Shown: positions 34,068 to 42,527 of the stretch, in pieces
Layout of the letters: each line of letters starts with the position of its first letter
Position numbering within the stretch: position 1 is the stretch's first letter
Assembly: GCA_000720995.1 (NCBI GenBank)
Contig: JOEL01000022.1
Coordinates: 1 to 64,000 of the forward strand
Length of the DNA stretch: 64,000 nucleotides
From: Streptomyces celluloflavus
Lineage (GTDB): Bacteria > Actinomycetota > Actinomycetes > Streptomycetales > Streptomycetaceae
Direction of reading: 5' to 3'
Position numbers and translations under genes: made by a program
The notes under the pieces: model-generated
What the model saw: the letters and a program-made list of their open reading frames with translations, nothing else
What the model was told of the DNA's origin: nothing
The model's database searches: none

Positions 34068-35507
34068 ATGAACGCATTCCGTGACCTTCGGCACTACATC
34101 GACCACATGACCGAGACGCTCGGGGAGGACGAGGTCCTGCGGATCGATGGCGCTGACCGGGACCTGGACATCGGCGGCATCACCGAACTGATGGCGGAGA
34201 AGGAAGGCCCCGCCCTGATGTTCGACAACATCCCCGGCTACCCGGCGGGGCACCGCGTGTTCACCAACTTCATGGGCACCGCCGCCCGTACCGCGGTCGC
34301 GCTCGGACTGCCGCGCGACACCCCGAAACTCGACATCGTGCGGGCCTGGAAGGACCTGAGCAAGCAGCTCGAACCCGTCCCCCCGGTGGAGGTCCCCACC
34401 GGCCCGGTCCTGGAGAACGTCCTGGTCGGCGACGATGTGGATCTCGGCGTCTTCCCCACGCCGCGGTGGCACGACGGGGACGGCGGCCGCTACATCGGCA
34501 CCGCCTGCATGGTCATCACCCGCGACCCCGACAACGGCTGGGTCAACGTCGGCACCTACCGGGCCTGCGTCCAGGGCCCCGACCGGCTCTCGCTGTGGAT
34601 GCTCGGCAACCGGCACGCCAAGGCGATCGCCGAGAAGTACTGGAAGCGCGGCCTGACCTGCCCGATCGCGGTGGTGGTGGGCCAGGACCCGATCCTGTCG
34701 ACCGCCGCGGCGATCGCCGCACCGTCCGGCATGTCGGAGTACGACCTCGCCGGCGGACTCCGCGGACAGGGCGTCGAGGTCCTGTACGCACCAGGCAGCG
34801 ACCTCCCGATACCGGCCTACGCGGAGACCGTGATCCAAGGCGAACTGCCCCCGGTCGAGGAAGAGTCCGTGCTGGAGGGGCCCTTCGGCGAATGGACCGG
34901 CTACTACACCCACTCCGGCCAGGAAACCGTGGTCCGGGTCAACCGGATCATGCACCGAAACAACCCGATCATCCTCGGCGCCCCGCCAATGCTCCCGACC
35001 GTGCCGGCCGGCGACCAAGCCGTCCCGCTGTACTCGGCATCAGTGACCTGGGACCACCTGGAAGCATCCGGCGTCCAGAACATCAAAGGCGTGTGGGCCT
35101 ACGCCCGCCAGCTCATGATGGTCATCTCCATCGAACAGACCGGCGCGGGCGACGCCATGCACGCCCTGCTCGCGGCCGCCGGCCGCAAACGCACCGGCGG
35201 CATGGAACGGTACTTCGTCGTCGTCGACGAGGACATCGACATCACCGACATCCACCACGTCCTGTGGGCGATGTTCACCCGCGTCGATCCGTCCGAATCC
35301 CTCCAGGTGCTGCGCACACCCACCACCGCCATCGACCCACGGCTGTCGCCCGGCAAACGCGCCGCCGGCGACCTGTCGATGGGCATCGTGCTGATCGACG
35401 CGACCAAACCGTTCGCCTGGAAGGACCAGTACCCGGCAGCCAACCGCGTCGACGAGACGACCCGCACCGAGCTGCGCAAGCGCTGGGCAGGCGTCCTGAC
35501 GATGTAG
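34068..35507 (+). CDS. UbiD-family (prenylated-FMN) decarboxylase
   Basis: A 479-residue non-oxidative decarboxylase of the UbiD/VdcC family, which uses prenylated FMN to remove CO2 from aromatic or alpha,beta-unsaturated acids. It starts FRDLRHYIDHMTE, has the family's EGPALMFDNIPGYP, YIGTACMVITRDPD and NVGTYRACVQGPDRLS, EGPFGEWTGYY with the conserved Glu, and the end segment IDATKPFAW. The next gene encodes the flavin prenyltransferase that makes its cofactor. The substrate is probably a hydroxybenzoate/vanillate- or phenylacrylate-type acid; the small third subunit (VdcD) of vanillate decarboxylases was not found. ATG 34068 has no strong ribosome binding site. Confidence 0.94.
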   Translation: MNAFRDLRHYIDHMTETLGEDEVLRIDGADRDLDIGGITELMAEKEGPALMFDNIPGYPAGHRVFTNFMGTAARTAVALGLPRDTPKLDIVRAWKDLSKQLEPVPPVEVPTGPVLENVLVGDDVDLGVFPTPRWHDGDGGRYIGTACMVITRDPDNGWVNVGTYRACVQGPDRLSLWMLGNRHAKAIAEKYWKRGLTCPIAVVVGQDPILSTAAAIAAPSGMSEYDLAGGLRGQGVEVLYAPGSDLPIPAYAETVIQGELPPVEEESVLEGPFGEWTGYYTHSGQETVVRVNRIMHRNNPIILGAPPMLPTVPAGDQAVPLYSASVTWDHLEASGVQNIKGVWAYARQLMMVISIEQTGAGDAMHALLAAAGRKRTGGMERYFVVVDEDIDITDIHHVLWAMFTRVDPSESLQVLRTPTTAIDPRLSPGKRAAGDLSMGIVLIDATKPFAWKDQYPAANRVDETTRTELRKRWAGVLTM

Positions 35508-35520
35508 CCCGACACCGCGA

Positions 35521-35543
35521 GGGAGGGGCGGTGCGCCCCTCCC
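35521..35543 (+). promoter_or_regulatory. Intercistronic hairpin between ubiD- and ubiX-like genes
   Basis: GGGAGGGGC (35521-35529) and GCCCCTCCC (35535-35543) form a perfect 9-bp stem with loop GGTGC, 13 bases after the ubiD-like stop and 38 before the ubiX-like start. There is no T-tract, so an mRNA-stability or partial attenuation role is more likely than full termination. Confidence 0.7.
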
Positions 35544-35581
35544 ACCGGCCCGTCCTCTCCCCGCCGTATCAGGAGCCCGCC

Positions 35582-36214
35582 GTGACCACCGCTTCCCCCA
35601 CCCGCCTCATCATCGGAGTCACCGGTGCCACCGGGGCCCCGCTCGCTGTCCGCCTGCTGGAAATCCTGCGGGAGGTGCCGCACGTGGAGACCCATCTCGT
35701 ACTGAGCACCTGGGCCCGCTCCACCATCGAGGTGGAGACGCCCTACAGCAGCCGCCACTGCGCCGAACTCGCCGATGTGACGCACAAGTTCGGCGATCTG
35801 GGCGCCACGATCTCCTCCGGCTCCTTCCCGGTTGCGGGCATGGCCATCGTCCCGTGCAGCATGAAGACGCTCGCGGCGGTACGGCACGGCCTGGCCGACA
35901 ACCTCATCGCCCGCGCGGCCGACGTCACCCTCAAGGAACGCCGCCCGCTGGTCCTCGTGCCACGGGAGACGCCGCTCAACGAGATCCATCTGGAGAACAT
36001 GCTCGCCCTCTCCCGCATGGGAGCCCGCATCGTCCCCCCGATGCCGGCCTTCTACGACATCCCGAACGGCATCAGCGACCTCGTGGATCACATCGTCATG
36101 CGGATCCTCGACCAGTTCGACCTCCCCGAGGGCACCGCGGACATCGCGGAGCGGTGGCAGGGCCTGGCCGAAACGCGCAGCCACGGACCCATGTCGGACG
36201 TGGACCGGCGGTAG
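35582..36214 (+). CDS. UbiX/Pad1-type flavin prenyltransferase
   Basis: A 210-residue enzyme that joins dimethylallyl (phosphate or pyrophosphate) to FMN to give the prenyl-FMN cofactor of UbiD enzymes. The flavoprotein signature IGVTGATGAPLAVRLLE opens the protein, followed by VETPYSSRHCAELADV, the SSGSFPVAGMAIVPCSMKT block and PRETPLNEIHLENML. GTG start with AGGAG 8 bases upstream. It follows the ubiD-like gene on the same strand and is surely its partner. Confidence 0.95.
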   Translation: MTTASPTRLIIGVTGATGAPLAVRLLEILREVPHVETHLVLSTWARSTIEVETPYSSRHCAELADVTHKFGDLGATISSGSFPVAGMAIVPCSMKTLAAVRHGLADNLIARAADVTLKERRPLVLVPRETPLNEIHLENMLALSRMGARIVPPMPAFYDIPNGISDLVDHIVMRILDQFDLPEGTADIAERWQGLAETRSHGPMSDVDRR

Positions 36215-36314
36215 CGGAGCGGCCGATGGCGCAGACGGCGGACGAGGGCGGCCATCCTGACCGATGGCGCGGGCAGGATGACCGCCCTGGCCGCGCTGCC
36301 CGACTCGACCAGGG

Positions 36315-37133
36315 TCAGTGGGGGTCGGAGAGCAGCGCGTTGAGCTCCGGGAAGGCCATGCCTTGGGTGAGGGAGTCGTAGCCGCCGGTGCCGAAGAGAT
36401 CCTGCGCGGTGCGGCGGGCGGCAGCGTAGGCGACCTGTGCCACGCCCGATCCGAGACTGACGCGGGCCACGCCGAGGACACCGAGCTCGGCAACGGTCGG
36501 GGTGCCGGGGCCGGCCATGACGTTCAGCGGTACGGAGATGCCCCTGGCCAGTGCGTCGATGGTGGCGGTGTCGGTGACGCCGGGGACGAAGATGCCGTCC
36601 GCGCCCGCATCGACGTACATGCGCGCCCGGGACAAGGTTTCCTTGAGACGGGCGTCCGGGGCACCGAGCCCGGACAGGAAGGTGTCGATTCGGGCGTTGA
36701 GGAACAGGTCCGCGCCTGCCCGGTCGGCGGTCTGCCGGGCCGTAGCCAGCCGTGTCGCGAGCTCCGTCGGGGGTCGGGTGCCGTCCTCGATGTTGACGCC
36801 GACGGCGCCCGCCGCGAGCACCCCGGCCACGGTCTCGGCAACGCCGGCGGCATCCGTCCCGTACCCGCCCTCGATATCGGCGGTGACCGGAACCGCGACG
36901 GCAGCGACGATTCGGCCGATCACTTCCAGCGCCCGGTCCCGGGTAAGGATGTCGCCGTCTGGAGAACCCAGTGACCAGGCGACGCCGGCACTGGTCGTGG
37001 CGATCGCAGCGGCGCCCGCGGCTTCGATGACGCGGGCGCTCGCGACGTCCCAGGCGTTGGGGAGCGCGAGAGGTTCAGTGGGGGTGTGCAGGGAGCGGAA
37101 AAGGCGGGCGTTGTCCGGCTGCGCGATGGTCAT
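36315..37133 (-). CDS. Isocitrate lyase/PEP mutase-family protein
   Basis: A 272-residue TIM-barrel protein of the ICL/PEPM superfamily. It has LPNAWDVASARVIEAAG, PVTADIEGGYG (metal-binding Asp), VGVNIEDGT and FLNARIDTFL, close to the widespread 2-methylisocitrate lyase-like proteins of unknown substrate. A PEP mutase proper would need the EDKxxxxxNS loop; here the equivalent is EDGTRPPTEL, so phosphonate synthesis is unlikely. The start is ATG 37133; GTG 37139 is an alternative. It converges on the ubiX-like gene. Confidence 0.9.
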   Translation of the reverse strand: MTIAQPDNARLFRSLHTPTEPLALPNAWDVASARVIEAAGAAAIATTSAGVAWSLGSPDGDILTRDRALEVIGRIVAAVAVPVTADIEGGYGTDAAGVAETVAGVLAAGAVGVNIEDGTRPPTELATRLATARQTADRAGADLFLNARIDTFLSGLGAPDARLKETLSRARMYVDAGADGIFVPGVTDTATIDALARGISVPLNVMAGPGTPTVAELGVLGVARVSLGSGVAQVAYAAARRTAQDLFGTGGYDSLTQGMAFPELNALLSDPH

Positions 37134-37359
37134 GCGCACAATCAAACATCGGCTGCTGCCCGCCTTCTGGCAAGAATCCGACTCGGACGTCGACCCCACC
37201 CGCGGGCGCCTGGCGCACCGGCACGCATGGCCCTGGCTCCGGAGTCGGCCTCCGAAGGACTTCCAGAGCCGACCACTAAGCTCCAGGCCAGACACCTTGC
37301 TCGCTTCGCGCCGGATGTCCCATGAGACATGCTGAGCGCGAGGAACATTTTTCGGCACT

Positions 37360-37575
37360 CACCTTGGCCAGGTCATGAGCGTCGCCGAGGCCGCTGCCGC
37401 GACCCGGCAGACCACCGGGGGCGTCAAGACTGCGGGAGCACTCCTCGATCTCGCCCGCGCTTACGACATCACCATGCCGCTCACGGAAGTGATGTACGCG
37501 CTGCTGCGCGAGAAAGCTACGCTCGCCGAAGCCGCCGCGGCACTGATGCAGCGGGCTCCGAAGCCGGAGCGGACC
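37360..37575 (+). pseudogene. gpsA: 3' fragment of glycerol-3-phosphate dehydrogenase gene
   Basis: The frame reads MSVAEAAAATRQTTGGVKTA, LLDLARAYDITMPLTEVMYA and LLREKATLAEAAAALMQRAP, then KPER. This is the C-terminal helical end of GpsA (…A-x-x-x-x-x-E-G-V-x-x-x…DLARxxxxxMPI…), with the N-terminal NAD domain entirely missing. At about 37573 it joins, in frame, a piece of an IS5-type transposase, so the GpsA stop codon is lost. A full-length gpsA presumably exists elsewhere. Confidence 0.8.
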
Positions 37576-37790
37576 GACCAGCTCCGCAACCGCAAGAACC
37601 GCGGCTCCGCCGGTGGCCGCCTGCCGGCCTGCGGCAAGACGGTCCGCAGGCAGAGACGCTCCGTCGAGTGCGGTGTCAACCGCCTCAATAGGCACCGTGC
37701 GGTCGCCGCGATGTACCACCCGGCCCGGTCCCGACGCCACGTCACCCACATCAAGACCATCACGTGTCCGGCCAGGCCATGCGGGATATC
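37576..37790 (+). pseudogene. C-terminal fragment of an IS5-family transposase
   Basis: In the frame continuing from the gpsA fragment: RNRKNRGSAGGRLPACGKTV, RRQRRSVECGVNRLNRHRAV and AAMYHPARSRRHVTHIKT. This matches the end of IS5-type DDE transposases (RGSxGGRPPAFD…Y-R-R-N-V-V-E-R-x-x-N-R-L-K-Q-x-R-A-x-A-x-R-Y). The ERC-type Glu region is altered (VECGVNRL). No inverted repeat or 5' part remains. Confidence 0.7.
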
Positions 37791-37906
37791 CCTCGGAGAG
37801 AACGCTGGCCCGGAATAGGGGATTTCGCGACTTTCGGCATGCAGTATTCATCTCGGGCGCCTTGCACCGAGGGGCGTCGTGTGCACCGAGATGGAGGAGT
37901 GTGGGT

Positions 37907-40669
37907 ATGGGCAGTGTGCTTCTCGAACGCGAGGAAGCGCTGGCGGCCGCGGCGAGAGCCGGAGAGTCCGCGCGGTCCGGTGCGGGCCGTTGGCTGGTGT
38001 TCGGTGCGGCGGCGGGGACGGGCCGTACCGCCCTGTTGCGGGAGGTGACGGAGCGGGAGGCGGCGGGCGGGGCGATGCGTGTGCTGCGCGCGGACTGTTC
38101 GCCGGAGGAGTCGGGGTTCCCCTTCGCTCTCGTGCGCCAGCTTTTTCCCGAGGACGGGGAGGTGCCCTTCGCGGACCTGCCGGCGGCCGAGGAGCAGATG
38201 GTCTTCCACCGCCTTGTGACCCGCTTGGCGCGGACCGCCGACCGCCGGTCCTTACTTCTGGCCGTCGACGACCTGCACGATGCCGACATGGCGTCACGCC
38301 GTTGGCTCGGCTACCTGGCCCGTCGGCTGGCGGACCTGCCCGTGCTGCTGGTCCTGACCGAGTGCCGGGAGAAGGGCACCGCCGCGCTGCCCGGTGCGAC
38401 GGGCACATCCGTGCTGCTCCGCCCGCTGGGCCCGGAGGCCGTGGCCCGTCTGGTGTCCGCCCGCGGACACGGCGCCGACCGGGCCGAGTTGTGTATCCGG
38501 GCGTGCGCCGGCAATCCGGTGCTGGTGCACGCCCTCCTCGCCGACCTCCGCGAGGGGTCACTGCCCCGCAGCCTGTCCGAGCTGGGCGGAAGCCGCTACC
38601 GCGACGCGATCGTCCATTGGATACGGACCCGGGCGACCCCGTGGTCGCGCCGCCTCTCCCTGGCGCTCGCCGTGGCCGGGAACGGCGCCGCGCTGCTCGG
38701 CGGGGCCCTGCTCCACGAGGCCGCCGGCCTCTGCCCGGACCACCGCGCCGCGTCCGCGGGCGCGTCCGCCCTCCGCCGCCTCTTCGCCCACCCGCTGGCA
38801 CGCGAGGCCGCCCTGGCGGCGGCCGATCCGGCCGAACTGGGCGCGCTGCGCGGCCGTATCGCCCGCCTGCTCGACGAGCGCGGCGCGCCCACGGCGGACG
38901 TCGCCGCCCAACTGCTCCACCTCGACCGGCCCGGCGAGGAGTGGATGACGCAGTCCCTGGAGGACGCGGCCGAGGACGCCGTACGCGGCGGCCGGGTCGA
39001 CGAGGCCACCGCATTCCTCCGCCACGCCCTCACCGCTCAGCTCGCCCCCGCCCGCCGCGCCGGGCTCACCCTGCGCCTCGGCGCCCTGGAGCTGCCCCAC
39101 AGCGCGGATGCCGGCATCCGCAGGCTGCGCGCGGCGCTGGAGCTGCACGCCGACCGTCGTGAACGCGCCGCTGTCGCACCCGCCCTCGGCGCGGCGCTCG
39201 TCGCCCGGGGCCGCACGGACACCGCCATGCGCGTCATGAGCCAAGTGGGCAGCGCCGTGGACGACGGCGAGCTCGACCGCGTGCTGCAGACCACCGCCGC
39301 CGTCATGGCCTCGCACGACGCGGTCGCGTGGCGCAACGCCGTCGCCCGCATGCGGGAACTGGCGGCGACGGCCCCCGCCGCCGTCGAGCCGCTCGCCTAC
39401 GGCCTGGTCACCGAGTACGAGGTCGGGACCGGCCGGCTGTCGGCGGCCGAGGCCCTCGGCCGTGTGCTGCCACGGCTGGCCGCACCGGTGGACCCCCGGC
39501 TCCGCGACGGCTGGCTGGGAACCGCGGCCACCTTGCTGCAGTGGGCCGACCGGCTGGACGAGGCACGCGCCCTCGCCGAAGAGGCCCTCCCCGCCTCGCC
39601 CGCGCTCCCGGATCTGACGGACATCGGCCGACAGTGCCTGATCAGCGTACGGGCCGAAGCGGCCCTGTGGGCCGGTGACTTCCGGCGCGTGATCGCCGAG
39701 AACGCCCCGCTCCTCGCCGCGTGCGCCGGGCAGGGGATCCGCATGCCCCACCTGGTGTCCATGGTGGCACTCGCCCACTGCGAACTCGGCCACCGTGCCC
39801 ACGCCCGGCGGCTGCTGGCCGGCCTCGACGAGGAGAGCGCCGGCAGCTCCTGGGAATGGAACGAACTGCACTGCGCCAGAGCCTTTCTGCACATGGCCGA
39901 GGGCAACTGGCAGGCCGCCCTCGACGACTACCTGTCCTGCGGCCGCGGCCAGAGTGCCCGCGATTTCGTCAGCCCTGTGGCCACCCCCTGGCGCTCCGGC
40001 GCCGCCCTCGCCCTGGTCGGACTCGGACAGCCGGCGAGAGCCCTGGACCTCGCCGAGGAGGAACTGCGCCACGCGCGGACCTGGGGGACACCCCGCACGG
40101 TCAGCCGGGCACTGCGGGCCCGTGCCGCGGCCGTGGGCGGCCGCCGGGGGCTCGAATCGCTGAGCGAGGCCGTGGCCGTGCTGCGGACCGCACCGGCCCC
40201 CGTCGAACTCGTCGAGACCCTCCTCGACCTGGGCCGCGCGCGGATCGACGCCGGGAACAGCCGCAAGGGCCGCGAGGACCTGCACGAGGCCCACGCCCTG
40301 GCACTGCGCCTGCTGGCCCCCGATCCCGCCGACCCCGCCGGCCACCCGGACGCGCCCGCCACCGGACGCCTGCTCCGCGCCACCGGTAACGCCCTGCGGG
40401 CCAGCGGCGCCCGCGGGACCCGCCGGGACACCACGGGCAGCGCCGCACTCACCCGGGCGGAGCGGCGCATCGTCGAGCTGGCGGCCCAGGGCCAGACGAA
40501 CGCCCAGATCGGCGAGGTGCTCCACCTGGCCCGCCGCACCGTGGAGACCCACCTCACCCACGCCTACCGCAAACTCGGCGTGACCCGCCGCACCCAGCTC
40601 GCCTCCCGGCTGACCGGGGCGGGCGCGGCGGCCTCCTCCGGCGCGCGGAGCCTCATCGCATCCGGCTGA
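37907..40669 (+). CDS. LAL-family LuxR regulator of the region C operon, TTA codon, P-loop Arg
   Basis: A 920-residue LAL activator. Walker A is GAAAGTGRT (33-41) with Arg40 for the usual Lys; Walker B is LLLAVDDLHD. The LuxR helix-turn-helix lies at about 848-910 (NAQIGEVLHLARRTVETHLT). Codon 116 is TTA (38252-38254), giving likely bldA control. ATG 37907 is preceded by GAGGAGTGTG. It ends 181 bases before the first gene of the unassigned operon on the same strand and is the obvious candidate for its activator. It resembles the third LAL of region A more than the first in having an Arg P-loop. Confidence 0.92.
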   Translation: MGSVLLEREEALAAAARAGESARSGAGRWLVFGAAAGTGRTALLREVTEREAAGGAMRVLRADCSPEESGFPFALVRQLFPEDGEVPFADLPAAEEQMVFHRLVTRLARTADRRSLLLAVDDLHDADMASRRWLGYLARRLADLPVLLVLTECREKGTAALPGATGTSVLLRPLGPEAVARLVSARGHGADRAELCIRACAGNPVLVHALLADLREGSLPRSLSELGGSRYRDAIVHWIRTRATPWSRRLSLALAVAGNGAALLGGALLHEAAGLCPDHRAASAGASALRRLFAHPLAREAALAAADPAELGALRGRIARLLDERGAPTADVAAQLLHLDRPGEEWMTQSLEDAAEDAVRGGRVDEATAFLRHALTAQLAPARRAGLTLRLGALELPHSADAGIRRLRAALELHADRRERAAVAPALGAALVARGRTDTAMRVMSQVGSAVDDGELDRVLQTTAAVMASHDAVAWRNAVARMRELAATAPAAVEPLAYGLVTEYEVGTGRLSAAEALGRVLPRLAAPVDPRLRDGWLGTAATLLQWADRLDEARALAEEALPASPALPDLTDIGRQCLISVRAEAALWAGDFRRVIAENAPLLAACAGQGIRMPHLVSMVALAHCELGHRAHARRLLAGLDEESAGSSWEWNELHCARAFLHMAEGNWQAALDDYLSCGRGQSARDFVSPVATPWRSGAALALVGLGQPARALDLAEEELRHARTWGTPRTVSRALRARAAAVGGRRGLESLSEAVAVLRTAPAPVELVETLLDLGRARIDAGNSRKGREDLHEAHALALRLLAPDPADPAGHPDAPATGRLLRATGNALRASGARGTRRDTTGSAALTRAERRIVELAAQGQTNAQIGEVLHLARRTVETHLTHAYRKLGVTRRTQLASRLTGAGAAASSGARSLIASG

Positions 40670-40850
40670 CCAGGGCCGTCGCCCGCGCCGGGCGACCACC
40701 GGGATCGTGGATCTCCACGATGGCCGTCAAGATCCCCCGCACGGCAGGCTGACCTGAGAACACCAGCCGGACCAGGAGCGCCTCCTGGTTCCGGCCCAGC
40801 CGCAGCAAGTCCGTTCTCACGAGGAATGCACGCCTGGCGTGGGTGGATAT

Positions 40851-42527
40851 ATGTCGGTATCTGATGTTACTTCGCGTCGCACCGTCCCCGGCGGGGGAGT
40901 GGGGGATCCTCATCCGCCGGGCCCGTGCGAAGTGCTGGAGGGCCCGCTCGGCGCCGGTGACCTGCTGGCGGCCGTGCGCGCGGTCCTCGACGGCCACGGC
41001 GGGGCGCCGGCGCGACCCGAGCTGACCGTGCACGGGCCCGGCCAGTACACGGTGCGGGTGGGCGGCGACCGGCTGGACATCCGCAGCCGGCCGCTGTCCG
41101 ACCAGCCGCCCGGCACCCTGGACCCCGTCCTCGACGGGCCGGGGGCCCGCCGGATCGTGCTCACCGCCTCCGGCGCCCCCTCGGAGCGGGCCCGCGACCT
41201 GTTCACCGCGCTGACCGAGGCGATCGGTCGGCGGGCCCGGTGCTACACCGCGGCCGAGGCCGCCGCCATCGCGGCCGGCATGCCGCTGACGGACCGCTAT
41301 GCCCGGCCCGAACCGGCGCTCGCCGGATGGGCGTTGATCTTCCGGGACCACTATGTGGAGAACAGCGTCGGCTTCCTGCTGGCCATGGAGCGCGCCGGAC
41401 TCGACCCCGAGTGGATCTTCGCGCTGTCCAAGGGCGACCGGACGCAGCACCGCGAGCGGGTGCACTCCTGGTTCCTGCGCCGCGGCTACGCCAGCGACAC
41501 CCTGGACAACTCCGTCATCAACGGCACGGCCGGAGCGGCGGAAGCGGCCCGCGCACGGGCGGTGGACGCCCAGGTGGCCGACTTCGTCCGCCGGGCGCAC
41601 GCCGCCGGCCGCAAGGTCCTGGTCATCGACGACGGCGGCCTGCTCGCCCAGGGCTACGGCGCCGACGGACCGGGACCGCGGGTGGACGCCGCCATCGAAC
41701 TGACGGTCAGCGGGCTCAAGCGCATCACGGCCGCCCCCGGCGAACTGGCCGTCCCCGTACTGAACATGGCCCGCTCCCAGCTGAAGTCACGGCTGGGCTA
41801 CAACGAGATCGCCGACTCCTGCGTGCGCCGGCTGCGGGCGATCGTGCCCGGCCAGAAATTCATCGGCCGGCACGTCCTGCTGCTGGGCTACGGCACCCTG
41901 GGCGCACGGGCGGCCCGCTCGCTGCGGGCGCTGGGCTGCCGGGTCGCCGTGGTGGACACCGACATCCTGGCGCTGATCACCGCCGCCGAGGACGGCTTCG
42001 AGACCCACCGCAGCATCGCCGAGGCCCTCGACCGGCAGCGGCCGTTCCTCATCCTCGGCAGCAGCGGCGGCACCGCCGTCACCGCCGAGGACGTGCCGCT
42101 GCTGCCCGACGGCGTGCTGCTGGCCGGCTTCGCCACCAAGGACTTCAGCGTGCTGACCGACGGCTACCCCGGTGCCACCGCGCAGCGCATCCCGCACGTC
42201 GGCGTGCGCTACGACCTGCCGCACGCCACCACCGCCACCGTGCTGGGCGACGGCCGCTCGCTGAACCTCTTCGAGTACGAGGGCATCGCCAACCGCGGCT
42301 ACGACGCCTACCGCGCCGGCACCCTGCTCGCCGCGCTCGCCCTCTGCCGCGATCCGGAGCGGTTCCCGCCCGGCCTCCACCTGGAGCCGGTGGACCGGAT
42401 CATCGACGACGCCGGGCTGTTCGACGCGTACTACACCCAGTACCTGTGCGCGCGGTCCGCCCCGCTGGGCACCGGAGCGTTCGCCGGCACCGCTGAGACC
42501 TCCGGTGAGGACGCCCATGCCCGGTAG
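40851..42527 (+). CDS. S-adenosylhomocysteine hydrolase-like NAD-dependent protein
   Basis: A 558-residue protein with a SAHH-like core (about 130-530) behind a unique N-terminal region of about 125 residues. The NAD-binding motif is LLGYGTLGARAARSL (346-351 GYGTLG), VVDTD follows at the ribose-binding Asp, and the SAHH hallmarks VIDDGG (258-263) and SQLKSRLGYNEIAD (catalytic-type Lys311) are recognisable. The canonical C-terminal KxxHYRY tail is absent and overall length exceeds SAHH, so it is not housekeeping SAHH. Enzymes of this fold can transiently oxidise a sugar hydroxyl and eliminate; a SAHH homologue acting as a nucleoside dehydratase is known from angustmycin biosynthesis. Start may be ATG 40851 or GTG 40839. 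Confidence 0.8.
   Translation: MSVSDVTSRRTVPGGGVGDPHPPGPCEVLEGPLGAGDLLAAVRAVLDGHGGAPARPELTVHGPGQYTVRVGGDRLDIRSRPLSDQPPGTLDPVLDGPGARRIVLTASGAPSERARDLFTALTEAIGRRARCYTAAEAAAIAAGMPLTDRYARPEPALAGWALIFRDHYVENSVGFLLAMERAGLDPEWIFALSKGDRTQHRERVHSWFLRRGYASDTLDNSVINGTAGAAEAARARAVDAQVADFVRRAHAAGRKVLVIDDGGLLAQGYGADGPGPRVDAAIELTVSGLKRITAAPGELAVPVLNMARSQLKSRLGYNEIADSCVRRLRAIVPGQKFIGRHVLLLGYGTLGARAARSLRALGCRVAVVDTDILALITAAEDGFETHRSIAEALDRQRPFLILGSSGGTAVTAEDVPLLPDGVLLAGFATKDFSVLTDGYPGATAQRIPHVGVRYDLPHATTATVLGDGRSLNLFEYEGIANRGYDAYRAGTLLAALALCRDPERFPPGLHLEPVDRIIDDAGLFDAYYTQYLCARSAPLGTGAFAGTAETSGEDAHAR

Noticed and set aside
36315..37133. Possible phosphoenolpyruvate mutase of a phosphonate pathway
   Set aside because: The EDKxxxxxNS loop of true PEP mutases is replaced by EDGTRPPTEL and no phosphonopyruvate decarboxylase or other phosphonate gene is nearby.
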